A stretch of DNA of 64,000 nucleotides from Actinoplanes lutulentus (GTDB lineage Bacteria; Actinomycetota; Actinomycetes; Mycobacteriales; Micromonosporaceae). This document shows positions 32,677-41,157 of the stretch, piece by piece; position 1 is the stretch's first letter; every line of letters starts with the position of its first letter. Location of the stretch: contig NZ_QLMJ01000001.1 of NCBI RefSeq assembly GCF_003259845.1, positions 186,001 to 250,000 on the forward strand, given 5' to 3'. Both the position numbers and the translations under genes were made by a program. The notes below the pieces were generated by a model that was not told the DNA's origin, did not search any database, and saw only the letters and a program-made list of their open reading frames with translations.

Positions 32677-33561
32677 TTACCCCTGCGCCAGATCGCGGCG
32701 GGTGCCGCGGAAGATGAAGATGGTGACCAGCAGGCAGAGCATCGTCAGCGTGAGCGCGATCGTCGAGCCATAGCCGTAATCGCCGTAGGCGAACGAGGTC
32801 TGGTACATGTACAGCGTCAGCGGCGTGGTGGCGCTGCCCGGCCCGCCACCGGTGAGCGCGTAGATCGAGTCGAACGCCTTCAGCGTGCCGTTGATGCTGA
32901 ACACCAGCGAGGACACCAGCACCGGCAGGGACAGTGGCAGGACGATGCTGCGGATCTGCCGCCAGGTGCCGGCGCCGTCCATCGACGCGGCCTCCATCAT
33001 CTCGTCCGGGATGTCCAGCAGACCGGCGTAGAGCAGGACCGCGTAGAAACCCATCGACCGCCAGATGTCCATCAGCGCCACCACCAGGAACGCGTGACCG
33101 GGTGTGCTGAACCAGTCGACGCCGGTGCCGCCGAACGCCTCGATCACCGCGTTGACCGGGCCGGTCTGTGGGGCGTACTCAAAGAATTTCTGGAAGAGCA
33201 AGGCAACCGCGACCGTGGGCAGAACGACCGGGAAGAAGACGAGGGTACGAATGACCGAGCCGGCCCGGCGCAAGAAGTACACGTAGAGAAGGGCCAGCAG
33301 GTAACCGACGAGAACCTGGCCGACCGTGATGACGACCGCGTATTTCACGGTGAACCAGAGTGCGTCGGGCAGTGCGGGGTCGTCGAAGAGCTTGCTGAAG
33401 TTGGCGGTGCCGGCCCAGGTGAACCCGGAGATGACGCTGCCGGTGAAGAACGTGTAGCCGAGCGACCACAGCATCGGCACCAGCATGATCAGGGAATAGA
33501 CCAGCAGGGCCGGTCCGAGGAGGATGGCGACCGATTTCCGATCGCCGAGCACGCTGTGCAT
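32677..33561 (-). CDS. Carbohydrate ABC transporter permease (MalF type)
   Basis: 294 residues with about six membrane helices, from VAILLGPALLVYSLIMLVPM to LTLTMLCLLVTIFIF. The EAA loop reads EMMEAASMDGAGTWRQIRSI with VLPLS following. It forms the heterodimeric channel with the MalG-type subunit and receives sugar from the lipoprotein encoded just upstream. Spacing to the binding-protein gene is 60 nt. Order binding protein, MalF, MalG, glycosidase is the common layout for oligosaccharide importers. Confidence 0.9.
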   Translation of the reverse strand: MHSVLGDRKSVAILLGPALLVYSLIMLVPMLWSLGYTFFTGSVISGFTWAGTANFSKLFDDPALPDALWFTVKYAVVITVGQVLVGYLLALLYVYFLRRAGSVIRTLVFFPVVLPTVAVALLFQKFFEYAPQTGPVNAVIEAFGGTGVDWFSTPGHAFLVVALMDIWRSMGFYAVLLYAGLLDIPDEMMEAASMDGAGTWRQIRSIVLPLSLPVLVSSLVFSINGTLKAFDSIYALTGGGPGSATTPLTLYMYQTSFAYGDYGYGSTIALTLTMLCLLVTIFIFRGTRRDLAQG

Positions 33562-33621
33562 GCGGGTCCTTTCTTGTCGGAAGCCGGCGCTGCTTTTCCA
33601 GCAACGCCGGCTCCCGCGTGC

Positions 33622-34914
33622 TCAGCCCAGGTTGGCGGTGACGGTCTGCATGAACTTCTCGCCGGTGAGCTGACCGCTGCCGAGCAGGCCGCCGTTGCTC
33701 TGGCTGACCGTGGTCGCCTTCGCGGAGAAGTAGCCCTCGAACCAGAGGACGCTGCTCTGCACGTTGCCGATCTCGGTCTGGATCTCCTTGGTCAGTGCCG
33801 GAACCTCGACCGCGCTGTCGGTCGTGAAGCCGGTGATCTGGCTGGAGTCGCGCAGCGCCACCGTGCCGTAGTTGTCGACGATGCACTTGACCCAGGCCTG
33901 GGTGTTCGCGTCACCCTCGTAGGCCTTCTTCGAGATGGCGACCGCGGTACCGACGTTCGCGGGCATCTGGTCAGCGGTGCCGACGCCGCCCGCGACGGTC
34001 GGGAACTTCAGGAAGCCGACGTTGTCCACGCCGATCTTGTTCTTGGTCTCGTCGTTGAAGTCCGACAATGCCCAGGAACCCATGTAGATGAAGGCGGCCT
34101 TGCCGGTGAGGAACGTGTTCAGCGCGGTCGCGTAGTCGATCGAGGTGGGCGACTTGCCGAAGTAACCGGCCTTGCCGAGGGCGGCGATGGCGTCGGCGGC
34201 CGCGACGTACTGCGGGTCGGTGAGCTTGGCCGATCCGTCGGCGACCTTCTTCAGCGCGTCCGGGCCCTGCTGGCGAAGGATGTAGTTGCCGACCCAGCGG
34301 GTCACGCCCCACCCGTCGCCACCCTTGCCGGCCTGCGAGATCGGCTGGACGCCGGCGCCCTGCAGCTTCGCGAACGCCGCGACCAGATCTTCCCAGGTGG
34401 ACGGCACGGTGGTGATGCCGTTGTCGGTGAGGAGCTTCTTGTTGTACCAGATGCCCTCGATGTTCAGCTCGGTCGGCAGCACCAGCTGCTTGCCGTCGTA
34501 CAGGCTCTTGATCGTGGAGGAGGCGGCGGGCAGCACACTCTCCGAGACCGCGGCGGCGTCCAGCACCGTGCCGTTGTCGGCGAGCTGGCTGGTCAGCGAC
34601 GGCGCGTTGGCCGCGGTGAACAGCTGCGGCAGGGCGCCCTGGCCGGCGAGCAGCTGGAGCTGCTGGTCGAGGCTGGCCTGCGCCTGGTTCTTGATCTCCA
34701 GGGGCTGCGCGGTGTTCTGGGTGGCGCATTCCTTCTGGCTCAGCGTGGTGAGCGTCTTGGCGATCGTGGTGTTCTCGTTGATCGCCAGAAAAGAGAAGTT
34801 CTTGGCGGTGGTGGAGCCGCTGTCGCTGCTGCCACCGCAGGCCGCGGTGGACAGGACGAGAGCGACGGCACCGGCCGCCGCCATCAGGTGCTTGGGCTTG
34901 AAGTGGGATGCCAC
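33622..34914 (-). CDS. Sugar-binding lipoprotein of the ABC importer
   Basis: 430 residues from GTG 34914 with a perfect AGGAGG. A lipoprotein signal (GAVALVLSTAACGGSS, lipid Cys at 26) anchors it to the outer face of the membrane. The rest is a two-lobe solute-binding protein of the MalE/CUT1 kind, with TELNIEGIWYNKKLLTDNGI and GKAAFIYMGSWALSDFN as family landmarks. As first gene of the operon with two permeases and a GH78 rhamnosidase, it most likely binds rhamnose-containing oligosaccharides. The operator-like site at 34950 lies 35 nt before its start. Confidence 0.9.
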   Translation of the reverse strand: MASHFKPKHLMAAAGAVALVLSTAACGGSSDSGSTTAKNFSFLAINENTTIAKTLTTLSQKECATQNTAQPLEIKNQAQASLDQQLQLLAGQGALPQLFTAANAPSLTSQLADNGTVLDAAAVSESVLPAASSTIKSLYDGKQLVLPTELNIEGIWYNKKLLTDNGITTVPSTWEDLVAAFAKLQGAGVQPISQAGKGGDGWGVTRWVGNYILRQQGPDALKKVADGSAKLTDPQYVAAADAIAALGKAGYFGKSPTSIDYATALNTFLTGKAAFIYMGSWALSDFNDETKNKIGVDNVGFLKFPTVAGGVGTADQMPANVGTAVAISKKAYEGDANTQAWVKCIVDNYGTVALRDSSQITGFTTDSAVEVPALTKEIQTEIGNVQSSVLWFEGYFSAKATTVSQSNGGLLGSGQLTGEKFMQTVTANLG

Positions 34915-34949
34915 AGGTCCTCCTAGACGACCGCGGTGAAGTCTCGTTT

Positions 34950-34962
34950 TTGAAGCGTCTAA
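34950..34962. promoter_or_regulatory. LacI-type operator before the ABC importer
   Basis: TTGAAGCGTCTAA, close to the sites at 36596 (TTGAAACGTTTAA) and 36584 (reverse complement TTGAAGCGTCAA). The central CG with inverted flanks is typical of LacI-family operators. It lies between the importer's start codon and the LacI gene. Confidence 0.6.
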
Positions 34963-35057
34963 AGAGTCGGTGCGTGGGTCCGGAACGTCAAGAAGGTCAC
35001 ACCAATATTTCTCTGTGATCAGCTGGAAACATGCACTTTACCTGCGGCGATGAGTGA

Positions 35058-35070
35058 TGTAACGATTCAA
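35058..35070 (-). promoter_or_regulatory. Weaker copy of the same operator before lacI
   Basis: On the minus strand the site reads TTGAATCGTTACA, matching the first eleven positions of the operator consensus with one or two changes. It lies 120 nt before the LacI start and may serve autoregulation. Confidence 0.4.
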
Positions 35071-35087
35071 TAACCAGGGTGTCCGGG

Positions 35088-35166
35088 GGCACACGGTGAG
35101 CGGCCGCCCCGGGGTGACGAGGGCACACGGTGGGCTGGCGCTTCAGGTGGACGGAGGCACACCGTG
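35088..35166. repeat. Three motifs at exact 34-bp spacing before lacI
   Basis: GGCACACGGTG occurs at 35088-35098 and 35122-35132, and GGCACACCGTG at 35156-35166: spacing of exactly 34 bp each time. The sequence between motifs is only weakly alike. The last copy ends 24 nt before the LacI start codon. Confidence 0.65.
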
Positions 35167-35189
35167 GGCGCTCGCGTACCCTCTCCGGC

Positions 35190-36188
35190 ATGGCCAGGAT
35201 CGAGGATGTCGCGGCGCTCGCCGGGGTTTCGGTCGGCACCGTCAGCAACGTGCTCAACCGCCCGCAGGCCGTGACGCCCAAGACCCGGGCCCGCGTCGAA
35301 ACCGCCATCGCCGAGCTCGGATACCTGCCCAACGAGTCGGCCCGGGCCCTGGTCTCCGGCCGTAGCCGTACCGTCGGCCTGGTCGTCCCGGACGTGACCA
35401 ACCCGTTCTTCGCCGACCTGGCCCGAGGCGCCGAAGAGGTAGCCGACAAACACGACGTGGTCGTGATGCTCTACAACAGCGCCGAGTCCCCCGAGCGCGA
35501 GCTGCGATACCTCGGCCACCTGGAGACCCAGCGCGTCCAGGGAATCCTCGCCACCCCGGTCAACCCTGGCGGCCAGGCGGTGGAAGCCCTGATCAAACGC
35601 GGCACCCCGGTCGTCCTGCTGGACCGCGGCCAGGCATCGCGCACCGTCTGCTCGGTCGCTGTCGACCACCGCGCCGGCGGCCGCCTGGCCGCCACCCATC
35701 TGACCGAAATCGGCCATCGCCGCATCGCGTTCGTGGGCGGCCCGCTCTCCGTGCCGGGCGTCGCCGAACGCCTGGATGGCGCCCGCTCCGCGGTCGACCA
35801 TTCCGACATCCTGCTGGAGACCATCGAGACCCCGTCACTCACCGTCGCGGCCGGCCGAGAGGCAGCGACCACTTTGGTACGCCGACCCGCCCGGGAACGC
35901 CCGACCGCCGTGTTCTGCGCAAACGACCTGCTCGCACTGGGCGTGTTGCAGACGGTGGCCCGCGAAGGCCTGCGAGTCCCGGAGGACCTGGCCATCGTCG
36001 GCTACGACGACATCGAGTTCGCCGCGGCGGCCGCCGTGCCGCTGACGTCGGTGCGTCAACCCCGGGAACAGCTGGGCCGAGTGGCGGCCGAACTCCTCTT
36101 CGAAGAGATCAACGACCCGTCCCGCCACGGCCACCGCCAGGTCGTCTTCCAGCCCGACCTGGTAGTCCGCACGTCAAGCGCCGGCTAG
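35190..36188 (+). CDS. LacI family regulator of the rhamnoside locus
   Basis: 332 residues from ATG 35190; an earlier in-frame start would add residues ahead of the helix-turn-helix without similarity to the family. RIEDVAALAGVSVGTVSNVL is the HTH, NESARALVSGRSRTVGLVVP the hinge, and the remainder the sugar-binding core with AVDHRAGGRLAATHLTEIGH and PTAVFCANDLLALGVLQ. It is divergent from the ABC importer and upstream of the GH3 gene; operator-like motifs lie in all three promoters, so it is the likely local regulator. Confidence 0.88.
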   Translation: MARIEDVAALAGVSVGTVSNVLNRPQAVTPKTRARVETAIAELGYLPNESARALVSGRSRTVGLVVPDVTNPFFADLARGAEEVADKHDVVVMLYNSAESPERELRYLGHLETQRVQGILATPVNPGGQAVEALIKRGTPVVLLDRGQASRTVCSVAVDHRAGGRLAATHLTEIGHRRIAFVGGPLSVPGVAERLDGARSAVDHSDILLETIETPSLTVAAGREAATTLVRRPARERPTAVFCANDLLALGVLQTVAREGLRVPEDLAIVGYDDIEFAAAAAVPLTSVRQPREQLGRVAAELLFEEINDPSRHGHRQVVFQPDLVVRTSSAG

Positions 36189-36255
36189 CACGTCGACGAC
36201 GAACGTTCGCCGGGTCAACGAAAACGTGCCCCACCCACGACGGAGGCCCCCGGTG

Positions 36256-36303
36256 GACCTTGAGCGGTTGTGGACCTCAGGAGGTTGAAAGTCGCTCAAG
36301 ATC
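36256..36303. repeat. Dispersed palindrome, ATCTTGAGCG type
   Basis: GACCTTGAGCG (36256-36266) and CGCTCAAGATC (36293-36303) pair with one mismatch. The right half is identical over 18 bases to the copy at 26325-26370. It begins 68 nt after the LacI stop, in the 442-nt gap before the GH3 gene. Confidence 0.7.
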
Positions 36304-36323
36304 CGCGGCGATGGCCGTTCATC

Positions 36324-36373
36324 AGATCTTGGACCGATGACCACATCAGAATGTGGACCCGGGACCAAGATCT
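36324..36373. repeat. Dispersed palindrome, ATCTTG type, with inner stem
   Basis: Outer arms AGATCTTGG (36324-36332) and CCAAGATCT (36365-36373) pair perfectly; an inner CCACAT/ATGTGG stem with loop CAGA (36341-36356) completes a long hairpin. It lies 20 nt after the previous copy. From here to 36583 I see no gene or clear element. Confidence 0.7.
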
Positions 36374-36583
36374 CTGGTGGACGAACGCCGCTCGCCGTCG
36401 GCGAGGCTCTGAGCTGCGGCGATGGTGGACTCCGGATGGTTCCCCGATGTTGGGTCGCGGGCGGGATTGACGGGGGTTGTCGGTAGCGGGGCGAGAACTG
36501 AGCCTTCCGGCGGCGCGGTTCGGCGTGTAACTATGTCGCCACCGGTACCCCGTTCATCTGCTCGAAACGTGCGCACGTCAATT

Positions 36584-36608
36584 TTGACGCTTCAATTGAA
36601 ACGTTTAA
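36584..36608. promoter_or_regulatory. Two adjacent LacI-type operators before the GH3 gene
   Basis: TTGACGCTTCAA (36584-36595, the reverse complement of TTGAAGCGTCAA) and TTGAAACGTTTAA (36596-36608) lie back to back, 23 nt upstream of the GTG start. Both match the site before the ABC importer at 34950. Confidence 0.65.
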
Positions 36609-36630
36609 TCCTGCTATTTGGAGGGCAAAC

Positions 36631-38901
36631 GTGCACATATCTACTCGCTCGGCCGCGTCTGTCGCGGCCGCCCTGCTGACCGCGCTCCCCCTCGCCGTCG
36701 CAATCCCAGCAGCCGCAACCGCCAGCCAATCAGCCACCACCGCAGCCGCTCAGCCGGCCACCACCGCAGCCGCTCAGTCGACCAGCGCCGCCAACGCCAC
36801 GACAGGCAAGGGCGCCGCATACCCCGCCGCATATCCCGCCGCCTGCCCTTGGATGGACACCCGGAGAACGGCTGATCAGCGGGCTCGGCTTCTGCTCAAC
36901 GCCAGCACCCTGGACCAAAAACTCCGCTGGCTTGTCGAGCACGCCGCCAACAACCCCATGCAGACCGAGTTCAGTGGGGTCACCTACCCCGCGCAGCTAC
37001 CCTGCACCCCGACGGTCACCTACACCGACGGCCCCGACGGCGTACGCGGAACCGCCGGTGTGACAGCGTTCCCGGCGCCGATCAGCCAAGCCGCCACCTG
37101 GAGCGTGAACCTGTCCGAGCAGAAGGGGCGGGCGCTCGCCGAAGAGGCGTACGGAAAGAAGCGCAATGTCGTCCTCGGCCCCGGGATCGCGAGTGGGCGG
37201 ACCCCGCTGTCCGGCCGCACGCCGGAGTACCTCGGTGAGGATTCCCTGCTCAGCGGCGAGCTGGCCGCCGCCGGGATCCGGGGCATCCAGGCGAACGGCA
37301 AGAGCGGCGCGGTGCTCAAGCATTACGTCGGCAACGAGCAGGAGACCGACCGGTCGACGAGCTCGTCGAACTGGGACGAGCGCACGTTCCGGCAGGTCTA
37401 CAACCTGCCGTTCGAGATCGCGCTGGCGAAGAGCGACCCGGCCGGCGTGATGTGCTCCTACAACCAGATCAACAGCGTGTACGCCTGCGAGAACCCGATC
37501 CTGAACGACGTTCTCAAGGACGACCTCGGGTACGACGGTTACGTCATGTCCGATTTTTACGCCGTGCACTCCACCGGGCCGTCGATCAAGGCTGGACTGG
37601 ACCAGGAGCTGAACCGGCCGATCTACTACACGCCGGACAAGATCAAGTCGGACACCACGATCACCAGCGGGCAGATCGACGCGGCCGCGTTCCGGGTGGT
37701 CCGGGCGTACATCAAGGCGGGTCTTTTCGACACCGCGCTGCCGGCAACGGCGGCGGACGACGTGTCGACGGCCGCGCACCAGGCGACCGCGCGGGCGATC
37801 GCCGAGCAGGGGTCGGTTCTGCTGAAGAACCAGAAGGACATCCTGCCGCTCAAGACCGGGAAGAAAACCACGATCGCGGTCATCGGCGCAACCGCGTCGA
37901 ACACGCCGGACTCGTCCGGGATCAGCGCCGAGGATGCCTGCAGCATGCGGTTCCGGGACAGTCCGGCGATGACGTGCACCCCGGTGGCGCCGCTGGAGTC
38001 GATCACGGCGCGCGCCGCGCGTACCGGAAGCTCTGTGGTCTTCAACAATGGCGACGATGTCGCCGCCGCGGCAGCGACCGCGGCCACCGCGGACGTCGCG
38101 CTGGTCTTCGGCTGGTACGGCATGGGCGAGTTCGCGGACCCGGCGAGCCTGTCACTTTCGGACAACGGTGATGCGCTGATCAGTGCTGTCGCGAAGGCCA
38201 ACAAGAACACCGTGGTGGTGCTGGAGACCGGGAGCGCGGTCACCATGCCGTGGCTGGACCAGGTACGCGGCGTGGTCGAGGCCTGGTACCCGGGTGAGCA
38301 GCAGGGTCCGGCCATCGCGCGACTGCTGTGGGGTGACGTCAACTTCACCGGCAAGCTGCCGATGAGCTTCCCGAAGTCGCTCGCGGACACCCCGACGCAC
38401 ACGCCGGAGCAGTACCCGGGCATCAAAGCCGCAGGTCAGACGATCCGGCAGGTCGAATTCAGCGAGGGCCTGGAAGTCGGTTACAAGTGGTACGACGAGC
38501 AGGGCATCGAGCCGTTGTTCCCGTTCGGGTACGGGCTCTCCTACACCGATTACCGCTATGACCGGCTGAACGTCACCCGGTCCGGGAAGGACGTAACGGT
38601 CACCTTCCGGGTACGCAACACCGGCGACCGCAGTGGCACCGAGACGAGCCAGGTCTATCTGACCCTGCCGTCGTCCACCGGCGAGCCGGGTAAGCGCCTG
38701 GTCGGTTTCAGTCAGACGAAGCTGGCCCCGGGCGCCTCGAAGACGATCACCGTGACGATCAGGGAGAAGTCGGCGGACCACCCGCTGTCCTACTGGGACT
38801 CGCGGCGCGACGAGTGGCGCACGGCCGCCGGTAGGTACACGGTGTCGGTGGGCTCGTCGTCCCGGTCGCTGCCGGAGACCGAGACGATAAGGATCAACTA
38901 G
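36631..38901 (+). CDS. Secreted GH3 beta-glycosidase
   Basis: 756 residues from GTG 36631 with GGAGGG upstream. A signal peptide (ISTRSAASVAAALLTALPLA, then VAIPAAATA) is followed by an Ala/Thr/Gln-rich stretch with a repeated SATTAAAQPATTAAAQ unit. The GH3 N-domain holds VLKHYVGNEQE and GYVMSDFYAVH with the likely nucleophile Asp308; the GH3 C-domain covers roughly 370-590 with GSVLLKNQKDILPLK; a C-terminal Fn3-like domain ends the protein. It would cleave beta-glucosides or related substrates outside the cell. The shared operators tie it to the rhamnoside importer. Confidence 0.87.
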   Translation: MHISTRSAASVAAALLTALPLAVAIPAAATASQSATTAAAQPATTAAAQSTSAANATTGKGAAYPAAYPAACPWMDTRRTADQRARLLLNASTLDQKLRWLVEHAANNPMQTEFSGVTYPAQLPCTPTVTYTDGPDGVRGTAGVTAFPAPISQAATWSVNLSEQKGRALAEEAYGKKRNVVLGPGIASGRTPLSGRTPEYLGEDSLLSGELAAAGIRGIQANGKSGAVLKHYVGNEQETDRSTSSSNWDERTFRQVYNLPFEIALAKSDPAGVMCSYNQINSVYACENPILNDVLKDDLGYDGYVMSDFYAVHSTGPSIKAGLDQELNRPIYYTPDKIKSDTTITSGQIDAAAFRVVRAYIKAGLFDTALPATAADDVSTAAHQATARAIAEQGSVLLKNQKDILPLKTGKKTTIAVIGATASNTPDSSGISAEDACSMRFRDSPAMTCTPVAPLESITARAARTGSSVVFNNGDDVAAAAATAATADVALVFGWYGMGEFADPASLSLSDNGDALISAVAKANKNTVVVLETGSAVTMPWLDQVRGVVEAWYPGEQQGPAIARLLWGDVNFTGKLPMSFPKSLADTPTHTPEQYPGIKAAGQTIRQVEFSEGLEVGYKWYDEQGIEPLFPFGYGLSYTDYRYDRLNVTRSGKDVTVTFRVRNTGDRSGTETSQVYLTLPSSTGEPGKRLVGFSQTKLAPGASKTITVTIREKSADHPLSYWDSRRDEWRTAAGRYTVSVGSSSRSLPETETIRIN

Positions 38902-39766
38902 CCGGGGCGTCGTAGCGGCGGCGCACGAAGAGGCCGAGGCGGCCGGCGAACTGCTCGATGGTGCCGGCCGCCGCGTGCCGGGAGTCCCAGACCGCCACGA
39001 GGCGGATGCTGAGCCGGCGGTCGCCGAGATCGACGGCGAGCGGAACGAGACCGAACCGGGGGTCGTCCGAGGCGATGGCGATCCCCCGGCCGGCCGCCGC
39101 GAGGGCCTGCGCCACCGTCCCGTTGGCCGCCTCAATAAAGTTGGAAAAATCCGACATGACAAGCTGCAGCACCTGTCGAGCGGTGGTGCTCGGTGGCAGC
39201 ACGATAAGCGGCTCCACCAGGAGATCGGCCAGCGCCACCGAACCCCGGCCGGCCCAGCGGTGTGACGGCGGGACATAGGCCCACACCGGCAACACCGCCA
39301 ATGCCAAAGACCGGAACGGATCAGTCGCATGCGCCATCCCGATGGCCAGGTCCGCGCCGAGCCGCAGCGTCTCGGCCGGTGAGAGACCGTCCGCGCCGAG
39401 CACGTCGATGTTCGGATCGTCGGCCGCCAGCCCGGCGATGAACGGCGCCACCACGTCGGTCAGCGTCACCGCCGGCGCGCCGATGGTGAGCCGCGCGAGC
39501 CGGCCCTGCGCGTGAAAGGCCGCTGCCACCCGCAGCGCATCGGTACGCCCGAGCACGTCCCGGGCCAGCGGCAGCAGCGTGCGCCCGGCCGCCGACAGCG
39601 ACAACCGCCGTCCGACCAGGTCGAACAGGTCGACGCCGAGTTCGCGCTCAAGCTGGCGCAGCTGCCGGGAGAGCGATGGCTGGGTGACATGCAGCCGGCC
39701 GGCCGCGCCGCTGACCGTGCCGGCCTCAGCGATGGCCACGAAGTAGCGCAGGTGCCGCAGCTCCAA
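38894..39766 (-). CDS. LysR family regulator
   Basis: 290 residues from a TTG start with AGGAGG at good spacing. MELRHLRYFVAIAEAGTVSG and HVTQPSLSRQLRQLERELGV form the N-terminal helix-turn-helix; the remainder is the two-lobe effector domain. Its 3' end overlaps the GH3 gene by 8 bases. It is divergent from gabT, with a T-N11-A palindrome in between, so it is the likely activator of the GABA genes, probably responding to a pathway compound. Confidence 0.88.
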   Translation of the reverse strand: MELRHLRYFVAIAEAGTVSGAAGRLHVTQPSLSRQLRQLERELGVDLFDLVGRRLSLSAAGRTLLPLARDVLGRTDALRVAAAFHAQGRLARLTIGAPAVTLTDVVAPFIAGLAADDPNIDVLGADGLSPAETLRLGADLAIGMAHATDPFRSLALAVLPVWAYVPPSHRWAGRGSVALADLLVEPLIVLPPSTTARQVLQLVMSDFSNFIEAANGTVAQALAAAGRGIAIASDDPRFGLVPLAVDLGDRRLSIRLVAVWDSRHAAAGTIEQFAGRLGLFVRRRYDAPAS

Positions 39767-39770
39767 ACCT

Positions 39771-39785
39771 ATGCCTCCTAGGCAT
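39771..39785. promoter_or_regulatory. LysR-type box between lysR and gabT
   Basis: ATGCC-TCCTA-GGCAT is a perfect palindrome with a 5-nt centre and carries the T-N11-A signature of LysR-family binding sites. It overlaps the ribosome site of the lysR gene itself, as expected of autoregulation. Confidence 0.55.
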
Positions 39786-39843
39786 CTCGATGCAGCTCAA
39801 CGGGTGTTGGACGAGCATAGGTCACACCACCGAGACTTCACTG

Positions 39844-41157
39844 GTGAACAAACGCCTTCTCGTCACCGAACTGCCGGGACCGCGCTCCCGCGCCCTGATG
39901 GAACGCAAGACCTCGGCGGTCGCCGACGGCGTCGGCACCACGATGCCGGTCTTCGCGGCGCGGGCCGGCGACGGCATCCTCGTCGACGTCGACGGCAACC
40001 AGCTGATCGACCTGGGCTCCGGCATCGCCGTGACCAGCGTCGGCGCCAGCGCGCCGCGGGTCGTCGCGGCGGTCACCGAGCAGGTCGCGGCGTTCACGCA
40101 CACCTGTTTCATGGTCACGCCGTACGACGGATATGTCGCCGTCGCGGAGAAGCTGAACGCGCTCACCCCCGGTGACCACGAGAAGCGGACCGCGCTGTTC
40201 AACTCGGGTGCCGAGGCCGTCGAGAACGCCGTGAAGATCGCTCGGGCGTACACCCGGCGGGACGCGGTGGTCGTTTTTGATCACGCGTATCACGGGCGGA
40301 CCAACCTGACGCTGGCGATGACGGCGAAGAACAAGCCGTACAAGCACACGTTCGGGCCGTTCGCGCCGGAGGTCTACCGGGCGCCGGGCTCGTACCCGTA
40401 CCGGGACGGGAACCTCGACGGTGCGGCCGCCGCGGCGCGGGCCATCGACCAGATCGAGAAGCAGATCGGCGCGGACAACCTGGCCGCCCTGGTCATCGAG
40501 CCGATTCAGGGTGAGGGCGGCTTCATCGAGCCGGCTCCGGGCTTCCTGCCGGCGCTCGCGGCGTGGTGCCGGGCCAGCGGTGTCGTCTTCGTCGCCGACG
40601 AGGTGCAGACCGGGTTCGCGCGTACCGGTGACCTTTTCGCCAGTGAGCGCGAGAACGTCGTACCCGATCTGATCGTGACCGCGAAGGGCATCGCCGGTGG
40701 CCTTCCGCTCTCCGCGGTGACCGGCCGCGCCGAGATCATGAACGCCGCGCACGAGGGTGGCCTGGGCGGCACCTACGGCGGCAACCCGCTCGCCTGCGCC
40801 GCGGCTCTCGCCGCGATCGAGACGATCGAGGAAGAAGGCCTGGTCGCCCGCGCGGCGAAGATCGAAACCCTGATCAAGGAGCGCCTGTCACGCTTGGCGG
40901 CCCAAGACGTCCGATTGGGAGATGTACGCGGACGCGGCGCCATGATCGCTGTCGAGCTGGTACGCCCCGGCGGCAACGAGCCGGATCCTCGCCTGGCTCG
41001 TGACGTCGCCCGTTTCGCACACCAGCACGGCGTGATCGTGCTGACCTGTGGCACCTACGGCAACGTGCTGCGGTTCCTGCCCCCGCTCACGATCAGCGAC
41101 GAGCTGCTGAACGACGCGTTCGACGTTCTGGCCGAGGCCCTGGAGGCGCACCGATGA
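39844..41157 (+). CDS. gabT: 4-aminobutyrate aminotransferase
   Basis: About 437 residues from GTG 39844; a start at 39790 would add 18 residues unlike the family. It is a class III PLP aminotransferase: LFNSGAEAVENAVKIAR, VFVADEVQTGFARTG with the PLP-ring Asp, and LIVTAKGIAGGLPLSAV with the Schiff-base Lys. It moves the amino group of GABA to 2-oxoglutarate, giving succinate semialdehyde. The stop overlaps the gabD start (ATGA), so the two enzymes are produced together. No clear ribosome site is visible, so the message may be leaderless. Confidence 0.9.
   Translation: MNKRLLVTELPGPRSRALMERKTSAVADGVGTTMPVFAARAGDGILVDVDGNQLIDLGSGIAVTSVGASAPRVVAAVTEQVAAFTHTCFMVTPYDGYVAVAEKLNALTPGDHEKRTALFNSGAEAVENAVKIARAYTRRDAVVVFDHAYHGRTNLTLAMTAKNKPYKHTFGPFAPEVYRAPGSYPYRDGNLDGAAAAARAIDQIEKQIGADNLAALVIEPIQGEGGFIEPAPGFLPALAAWCRASGVVFVADEVQTGFARTGDLFASERENVVPDLIVTAKGIAGGLPLSAVTGRAEIMNAAHEGGLGGTYGGNPLACAAALAAIETIEEEGLVARAAKIETLIKERLSRLAAQDVRLGDVRGRGAMIAVELVRPGGNEPDPRLARDVARFAHQHGVIVLTCGTYGNVLRFLPPLTISDELLNDAFDVLAEALEAHR

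Noticed and set aside
31312..34926. 1204-residue open frame on the + strand
   Set aside because: It lies antisense to the rhamnosidase and ABC importer genes, which have strong family motifs. Long antisense frames are expected in high-GC DNA.
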